Below are positions 62,283 to 64,000 of a stretch of DNA of 64,000 nucleotides, piece after piece. The stretch spans positions 44,615 through 108,614 of the forward strand of contig NZ_CANLNH010000017.1 of the NCBI RefSeq assembly GCF_947492535.1, in the 5' to 3' direction. The notes under the pieces were generated by a model that saw only the letters and a program-made list of their open reading frames with translations, ran no database searches and was not told the origin of the DNA. Each line of letters opens with the position of its first letter. Positions within the stretch are counted from its first letter, which is position 1. The translations under genes and the position numbers were made by a program. This DNA comes from an uncultured Dokdonia sp. (lineage in GTDB: Bacteria; Bacteroidota; Bacteroidia; Flavobacteriales; Flavobacteriaceae).

Positions 62283-63746
62283 TTAACTATACTTTATACA
62301 TACATTTTTAGGTTCTGTAAAAAAGCGTAATGCTTCAAAACCACCTTCACGACCTACGCCACTGGCTTTTACACCACCAAATGGTGTACGTAAGTCACGC
62401 ATCATCCATGTGTTCACCCATACAATACCTGCTTGTATTTGGTTGCTCATTCTCATGGTTCGGTCTATATCTTTAGTCCATAGGGTAGCGGAGAGGCCAT
62501 AGGTAACATCATTTGCGTATTCAAGTACTTCTGCTTCGGTATCAAATGGCATGATAGTCACAACAGGGCCAAAAATCTCTTCTTGGTTGAGTTTACAGCG
62601 ATTGCTTTGTACTTCTATTACCGTAGGTTCTAGGTAGTACCCTTCTTCATATTCAGGAATAGTTACTTGGTTTCCTCCGCATAGAATTGTACCGCCATCT
62701 TCAGGCGCTTGTGTTATATAAGATTGTACTTTTTCTAAATGTGATTTAGATACTAATGCCCCTAAGTTCGCTTTCGCGGAAGCGGGATGTGCAACAACCA
62801 ACTCTTTTACGCGTGCCACAAAATCTTTTTTAAACCTATCATATAATGGGCGTTCTACAAAAATACGACTGCCACATAAGCATATTTGCCCTTGATTTGC
62901 AAACGAAGAATGTAGCGTTGTTTTTAGCATACGGTCATAATCGCAATCTGCAAAAATGATATTCGGATTTTTCCCTCCTAATTCAAGTGATAATTTTTTA
63001 AACTTAGGAGCACACGTACGAGCAATGTGTTCTCCTGTTTTTGTGCCTCCAGTAAAACTAATCGCTTTAATATCTGGGTGCTCTAAAATGGCTTGTCCTG
63101 TCGTTGTTCCTAATCCTTGCATGATATTTAGTACACCAGGTGGTAAACCAGCTTCTGTACAAATCTCACCTAGGAGAAATGCAGTCATCGGGGTGACTTC
63201 AGAAGGTTTTGCGATGACGCAATTACCTGCTGCAATTGCAGGAGCAATTTTCCAAGTAAATAAATACAAAGGAAGATTCCACGGACTTATACATCCTACA
63301 ACACCAATAGGTTTACGCAATGTAAAATTTATGGCTTGCAGTCCTACGCTCTCATGACTCTCGGATGCAAATTGTGTAATGGCATGCCCAAAAAACCGAA
63401 AGTTAGAAGCAGCTCTTGGGATATCTACAGCTTTAGCAAGTTTTACAGGTTTTCCATTATCTCGACTCTCAGCTTCGACAAGCTCTTGAAGTCTACTTTC
63501 TATACCTTCTGCAATTTTTAAAAGAATACGGCTACGTTCATCAATAGTAGTCGTAGACCATGTTTTAAATGCCGCTTTCGCGAAAGCTACCGCCTCCTCA
63601 ATATCTTGTGCATTACTATTTGCAATCTTACTATATATCTTACCGGAAGCAGGTTCGTAGTTATCTATCCAATCATTTGATGCTGGATTTTTATAAATGC
63701 CGTTGGTATAATTTTGTATGATGATGTTGTTGTTGTGGGTATTCAT
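62283..63746 (-). CDS. Aldehyde dehydrogenase (2-aminomuconate semialdehyde type)
   Basis: NAD(P)-dependent aldehyde dehydrogenase, 487 aa. The catalytic Cys289 is in QGQICLCGSR and the general base Glu255 in LELGGKNPN, with the SFTGGTKTGEHIA cofactor loop between residues about 230 and 245. NPWNLPLYLFTWKIAPAIAAGNCVIAKPSE (in outline) is the NAD site. Overall pattern resembles 2-hydroxymuconic or 2-aminomuconic semialdehyde dehydrogenase, which fits the ACMSD-like neighbour. It carries two palindrome copies, encoding ASAKAN (variant) and AFAKAAF. Confidence 0.88.
   Translation of the reverse strand: MNTHNNNIIIQNYTNGIYKNPASNDWIDNYEPASGKIYSKIANSNAQDIEEAVAFAKAAFKTWSTTTIDERSRILLKIAEGIESRLQELVEAESRDNGKPVKLAKAVDIPRAASNFRFFGHAITQFASESHESVGLQAINFTLRKPIGVVGCISPWNLPLYLFTWKIAPAIAAGNCVIAKPSEVTPMTAFLLGEICTEAGLPPGVLNIMQGLGTTTGQAILEHPDIKAISFTGGTKTGEHIARTCAPKFKKLSLELGGKNPNIIFADCDYDRMLKTTLHSSFANQGQICLCGSRIFVERPLYDRFKKDFVARVKELVVAHPASAKANLGALVSKSHLEKVQSYITQAPEDGGTILCGGNQVTIPEYEEGYYLEPTVIEVQSNRCKLNQEEIFGPVVTIMPFDTEAEVLEYANDVTYGLSATLWTKDIDRTMRMSNQIQAGIVWVNTWMMRDLRTPFGGVKASGVGREGGFEALRFFTEPKNVCIKYS
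62772..62781. repeat. Iterated palindrome, variant copy in ALDH gene
   Basis: TTTCGCGGAA, one base from the consensus core, flanked by CGC and GCGG as in other copies. Read on the minus strand as Ser-Ala-Lys-Ala. Confidence 0.6.
63576..63585. repeat. Iterated palindrome core, inside ALDH gene
   Basis: GCCGCTTTCGCGAAAGC with exact core. Read on the minus strand as Ala-Phe-Ala-Lys-Ala. Confidence 0.8.
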
Positions 63747-63793
63747 AGACGGTTAAATTACAAATTTTAGATTTTGATATGAAACTTATTATT

Positions 63794-64000
63794 GAGTTTA
63801 GGAGTTTAGGAGTTTAGGAGTTTAGGGGTTTAGGGGTTTAGGAGTTTAGGGGTTTAGGGGTTTAGGGGTTTAGGGGTTTAGGGGTTTAGGAGTTTAGGGG
63901 TTTAGGGGTTTAGGGGTTTAGGGGTTTAGGAGTTTAGGAGTTTAGGAGTTTAGGAGTTTAGGAGTTTAGGAGTTTAGGAGTTTAGGAGTTTAGGAGTTTA
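63794..64000. repeat. 8-bp tandem array GG(A/G)GTTTA, runs off window
   Basis: From 63801 there are exactly 25 in-phase 8-bp units to the window end, in two forms: GGAGTTTA (14) and GGGGTTTA (11). The first 14 or so mix the forms; the last nine are all GGAGTTTA. No interruption and no other base changes. The G form is telomere-like (TTTAGGGG) and could form G-quadruplexes, but it is a bacterial intergenic satellite here, upstream of the ALDH start. Confidence 0.92.

Noticed and set aside
63794..64000. True telomere of a linear replicon
   Set aside because: The repeat is telomere-like but includes many GGAGTTTA units, and flavobacterial chromosomes are circular. The window edge is arbitrary, so no chromosome end is implied.

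Overview
The window is chromosomal DNA of an AT-rich marine Bacteroidota, almost certainly a Flavobacteriaceae member close to Dokdonia/Krokinobacter. The evidence is the gldJ-porU-porV block of gliding and type IX secretion (T9SS) genes, a cargo protein with a T9SS C-terminal sorting domain, promoters of the Bacteroidota TAnnTTTG type, weak or absent Shine-Dalgarno sequences, and many flavobacterial lipoproteins of DUF families. There is one tRNA gene (Gly, anticodon TCC), no rRNA, no CRISPR array, no phage and no intact insertion sequence.

Layout. 0-7.4 kb: gldJ (left edge, minus), porU, porV, cdd. 7.6-13.4 kb: pyruvate dehydrogenase E1-alpha and E2, an M28 peptidase, an SDR, an unknown protein and a flavodoxin-fold reductase. 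13.4-15.4 kb: two paralogous Cys-rich peptides with double-glycine leaders, a small lipoprotein, and a membrane protein whose coding signal runs past its only start codon. 15.5-19.8 kb: DUF4349 lipoprotein, SprT-like protein, mannose-1-P guanylyltransferase, DUF389 protein. 19.8-28.1 kb (minus): MlaF/MlaE, alkaline phosphatase, GT2, methyltransferase, KAS III-like enzyme, glycine decarboxylase. 28.2-31.8 kb: UbiA-like protein, ECF sigma/anti-sigma pair, T9SS cargo. 31.8-36.6 kb (minus): a tight nine-gene operon led by a GbsR/MarR regulator, with five small unknown membrane proteins, a methyltransferase, a TIGR01777 epimerase and an SRPBCC protein. 36.6-37.1 kb: repeat-rich noncoding DNA. 37.1-48.6 kb: GT4, an unknown protein, M3 peptidase, purKE, a hypoxanthine phosphoribosyltransferase-adenylate kinase fusion, obgE, DUF4136, TPR, M15 and double-GNAT genes. 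48.7-57.9 kb: tRNA-Gly, pepE, three tandem paralogues with a CarboxypepD_reg-like domain, DUF6702, M1 peptidase, tatA, PAP2, subtilase. 57.9-63.7 kb: O-methyltransferase, then ACMSD-like amidohydrolase, SDR and aldehyde dehydrogenase genes that look like 2-aminomuconate/kynurenine catabolism. From 63.8 kb an 8-bp GG(A/G)GTTTA array runs off the right edge.

The strongest unexplained signals are three. (1) A highly iterated palindrome, core TTTCGCGAAA, has 16 exact copies plus variants, and many lie inside genes in the reading frame Phe-Ala-Lys. (2) The GbsR-led operon has two matching TTTCA-N8-TGAAA palindromes; one overlaps the -33 element of the regulator's own promoter. (3) The paired six-cysteine double-glycine peptides look like secreted natural-product or bacteriocin precursors. 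One palindrome copy at 33.1 kb is split by a second, GC-rich 20-bp palindrome inside a coding gene.
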